Shown here: positions 61,695 through 64,000 of the stretch, in pieces
How the letters are laid out: the number at the start of each line of letters is the position of its first letter
How positions within the stretch are numbered: the first letter of the stretch is position 1
Origin: Bacillota bacterium
Lineage (GTDB): Bacteria > Bacillota > Clostridia > DSM-8532
NCBI GenBank assembly: GCA_023443745.1
Contig: JAEZTB010000027.1
Span: 1 to 64,000 of the forward strand
Reading direction: 5' to 3'
Length of the DNA: 64,000 bases
Position numbers and translations under genes: made by a program
The notes under the pieces: model-generated
Seen by the model: only the letters and a program-made list of their open reading frames with translations
Told to the model about the DNA's origin: nothing
Databases searched by the model: none

Positions 61695-61723
61695 GTTTCG
61701 ATCAAATCAATATACTAAGATGC

Positions 61724-61753
61724 AAGGAGCATGCCACTATGGGCATGCTCCTT
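61724..61753 (+). terminator. hairpin between adhesin and sortase genes
   Basis: A perfect 12-bp stem AAGGAGCATGCC/GGCATGCTCCTT has a 6-nt loop, but only TTT (within CCTTTG) at its foot. It may attenuate read-through from the adhesin to the sortase gene rather than stop it. Confidence 0.6.
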
Positions 61754-61790
61754 TGAGATGGGGTCAACACTATACTGGAGGTGACAGATC

Positions 61791-62462
61791 ATGCTAAAAA
61801 AACTCATACCATGGCTTCTGATTATTGCAGGATGCGTTATCATCAGTATAGCTGTGTTTGATAGAATAGAGACCTGGAAAAACCAGGCGGAACTTGTACG
61901 GCAGTACAACCTTTATATAAAGCAATTAAAAGATAAAGGTGATAACCCTGAGGATTCCGCATCTCCTTTGGAGGAAGAGCCGGGCATACAAGAGCTCCCG
62001 CCTGTTCTGGTGAATCCGGATGAGCCAGGAAACAATATAGCCGGAGAAGAAACTTCAAAGAAACCGGAGCTCATCGGAATAATGAGTATTCCAAAGATAA
62101 ACCTTACCGTTGCCATAGGGGAAGGTACTGATCCCTATACCCTGCGGTATACGGTCGGGCATTTTAAAGAGACGTCAAAACCCGGGAAAAAAGGTAACTT
62201 CTCTGTGATCGGGCATCGAAGCTACCGATATGGGCAATTTTTCAATCGACTGGATCAATTGGAGGAAGGCGATGCCATTATAGTTGAAAGCGGCATTCAC
62301 ACTTATACCTACAAGGTTACTGAGTCGTTTGTGGTGAATCCGGAGGATACCTGGGTGCTGAATGATACGGATGATGCACAGATTACCCTGATTACCTGCA
62401 CACCCATAAGAGTAGCAACTCATCGGCTCATTGTAAGAGGAATTCTGGAAAAAACTGAATAA
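61791..62462 (+). CDS. sortase (class D-like)
   Basis: This 223-aa membrane-anchored transpeptidase has an N-terminal membrane helix (about 7-25), a Pro/Glu-rich stalk, and the sortase barrel from about 90. The catalytic residues are His142 (VIGHRSY), Cys203 (TLITCTP) and Arg216 (HRLIVRG). The TLxTC form and the single N-terminal anchor fit class D (or the related class C without a lid). It directly follows the adhesin with the IPQAG motif and presumably handles it. GGAGG precedes the ATG by 9 nt. Confidence 0.9.
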   Translation: MLKKLIPWLLIIAGCVIISIAVFDRIETWKNQAELVRQYNLYIKQLKDKGDNPEDSASPLEEEPGIQELPPVLVNPDEPGNNIAGEETSKKPELIGIMSIPKINLTVAIGEGTDPYTLRYTVGHFKETSKPGKKGNFSVIGHRSYRYGQFFNRLDQLEEGDAIIVESGIHTYTYKVTESFVVNPEDTWVLNDTDDAQITLITCTPIRVATHRLIVRGILEKTE

Positions 62463-62521
62463 GAATGAGAAACAATGGAACCTGTTAATTTTACGATGTT
62501 AATTTTCCAGAGGGTTACTCG

Positions 62522-62551
62522 TTGATAATTATATAATCGATATGTTATTAT
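62522..62551 (+). promoter_or_regulatory. promoter of speA
   Basis: TTGATA (62522-62527) and TATTAT (62546-62551) are 18 nt apart and lie 69 nt before the ATG. The rest of the gap after the sortase gene shows nothing else. Confidence 0.55.
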
Positions 62552-62620
62552 TTACGGGGTAACGAGGTTCTCGGGATACAAAGTATTCGTTGAAAATGAC
62601 CTGAATGGAAGGAATCAAAA

Positions 62621-64000
62621 ATGAATAAGTCAGAACTTTTGGGGAGATGGACAAAAGAAAAGTCCGAAGAGCTTTATGGAATTAAAAATTGGGGTGCCGG
62701 CTACTTTTTGATTTCAGATCAGGGTGAGGTGCTGGTAAGCCCGTATAAGGACAATGAATCGGCTGCTATCAGCCTTATGTCGATTATTTCAGGTATACGG
62801 GAGCGTGGCATGGACATGCCTGTGTTGCTGCGCTTCGAGAATATATTGGATTCACAGATTTCTTTTCTCAACAACTCCTTTGGTGATGCCATGAAAAAGC
62901 TTAATTACAAAGGCGTATATCGTGGTGTTTTTCCTGTTAAGGTAAATCAGCAGCAGCAGGTGGTTTATGAGGTCACTAAATTTGGCCAGCGCTATCACCA
63001 TGGTCTTGAGGTAGGGAGTAAGGCTGAGTTGGTGGCGGCACTTTCAGTCATGAAGGATAAAGAAGCCTGTTTGATATGCAATGGCTATAAGGATGAGGAG
63101 TTCATTGACCTGGGGCTCTATGCTGTTAAAATGGGCTTCAATTGTTTTTTTGTCATTGAAATGCCTGGGGAGCTTGACCTGGTTCTGGAACGCTCACAGG
63201 CCTTGGGTGTAATGCCCAATATAGGCATTCGCATCAAGCTTTCGGCAAAAGCCGGGGGTCACTGGACCGAATCAGGCGGTGACCGCAGTATATTTGGCTT
63301 GAATATGTCCCAGGTCATTGCTATGGTGGATACCCTGAAGGAGAAAAATATGCTGAGCACGCTCAAGCTCCTTCATTATCACCTTGGTTCCCAGATACCC
63401 AATATTCGGGATATCCGGTCTGCAGTTTTAGAGGCTACCCGTGTCTATGCCGAGCTTGTAAACGAGGGTGCACCCATGGGCTATTTGGATTTGGGTGGCG
63501 GTCTTGCTGTGGATTACGACGGTTCCAACACCAATTATACCAACAGTCGTAATTATACTGTTGAAGAGTATTGCAGCGACATTGTAGAAGCGGTTATGTC
63601 CATATTGGATCCGAGCGATATCCAGCACCCGGTCATTGTGACTGAGTCAGGCCGTACAACGGTAGCTTATTACTCGGTTCTGCTTTTCAATGTCCTGGAT
63701 GTGGAAACCTTTGAGGAATATGATATACCTGATAAGCTTCCGGATGATACCTCGGAACAGATCAAGAATCTCTTTGACGTGAACAAGAACCTTACCTTGA
63801 AGAACATTCAGGAATGCTATAATGATGCTCTCTACTACAGGGATGAAATACGCGATATGTTTAAGCATGGCCGTATTAGTCTCAGGGAACGCTCTTTTTC
63901 AGAAAAAATATTCTGGAATACCATCCATAAGATTGCACGAGAAAAGACCAAGCTCAAAGTGGCTCCGCCGGATCTGGAGGACATCGAGAGCGCTATTGCC
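62621..64000 (+). CDS. speA: biosynthetic arginine decarboxylase, 3' end outside the window
   Basis: The first 460 codons are present and the gene runs off the edge. The protein belongs to the fold-type III PLP decarboxylases. YRGVFPVKVNQ holds the PLP lysine (Lys107), and HYHLGSQI and TESGRT are the matching PLP-contact motifs. It makes agmatine from arginine, the first step of polyamine synthesis by the SpeA route. GGAAGG precedes the ATG by 8 nt. Complete SpeA is about 630 aa, so roughly 170 residues should follow. Confidence 0.93.
   Translation, partial: MNKSELLGRWTKEKSEELYGIKNWGAGYFLISDQGEVLVSPYKDNESAAISLMSIISGIRERGMDMPVLLRFENILDSQISFLNNSFGDAMKKLNYKGVYRGVFPVKVNQQQQVVYEVTKFGQRYHHGLEVGSKAELVAALSVMKDKEACLICNGYKDEEFIDLGLYAVKMGFNCFFVIEMPGELDLVLERSQALGVMPNIGIRIKLSAKAGGHWTESGGDRSIFGLNMSQVIAMVDTLKEKNMLSTLKLLHYHLGSQIPNIRDIRSAVLEATRVYAELVNEGAPMGYLDLGGGLAVDYDGSNTNYTNSRNYTVEEYCSDIVEAVMSILDPSDIQHPVIVTESGRTTVAYYSVLLFNVLDVETFEEYDIPDKLPDDTSEQIKNLFDVNKNLTLKNIQECYNDALYYRDEIRDMFKHGRISLRERSFSEKIFWNTIHKIAREKTKLKVAPPDLEDIESAIA

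Overview
The window looks like chromosome of an anaerobic, Gram-positive Clostridia-type bacterium (Bacillota). The signs are strong AGGAGG-type ribosome binding sites with many GTG/TTG starts, a paired GlgC/GlgD, an EtfA with an N-terminal ferredoxin-like segment next to a flavin lactate/glycolate-type dehydrogenase, a CtsR-type operator, a c-di-AMP riboswitch, a sortase with a wall-anchored adhesin, and the conserved cdd-era-recO and der-plsY-gpsA neighbourhoods. No rRNA, tRNA, CRISPR array or complete insertion sequence was recognised. Genus cannot be assigned from what is visible.

Layout. 1-4.3 kb: sulfur metabolism (Rrf2/CymR-like regulator, metY, mnmA, cysK) with two good sigma-A promoters, each followed by the same ATAGGAAT element. 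4.3-8.5 kb: a minus-strand operon of a TIR-like/TM/PDZ protein, a TIR/TM/TPR protein and a lipoprotein, behind murD. 10.3-17.1 kb: a chemosensory operon (cheW, MCP, cheR, a long cheA, cheB) without cheY. 17.1-20.0 kb: a GH94-like glycoside phosphorylase with a cre-like site just after its promoter. 20.3-23.3 kb: der-plsY-gpsA. 23.4-25.8 kb: glgC-glgD. 25.9-29.8 kb: CtsR-type operator, dnaJ-like gene, clpB, and a 58-aa zinc-ribbon gene on the other strand. 30.0-32.2 kb: a two-component system. 32.3-38.2 kb: cdd, era, recO, a small unknown gene, an AlbA-type ATPase and an NDP-forming acyl-CoA synthetase with beta-then-alpha domain order.

38.2-48.5 kb: unknown genes, a DUF1836 regulator, two structured tandem repeats, an SGNH hydrolase, an SLH-like lipoprotein, an AI-2E family permease, a thioesterase, an NlpC/P60 wall hydrolase under a c-di-AMP riboswitch, and a nucleotidyltransferase / N-acetylhexosamine kinase-like / galE operon. 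48.5-52.9 kb: a GntR/FCD regulator, twin palindromic operators and etfB-etfA-dehydrogenase, which matches the electron-confurcating lactate dehydrogenase layout. 53.0-55.7 kb: an AraC-GH39 fusion. 55.8-62.5 kb: a structured leader, a 1911-aa Cna-B-repeat adhesin with an unusual IPQAG sorting motif, and a sortase. 62.6 kb to the end: the start of speA (arginine decarboxylase), cut by the window edge.

The less ordinary parts are the TIR/pseudo-TIR/lipoprotein operon, the AraC-GH39 fusion, the tandem hairpin elements near 39.8-40.0 kb with a related 20-nt motif near 55.7 kb, the possible pseudoknot leader of the adhesin, and the riboswitch and operator sites that link genes to their signals.
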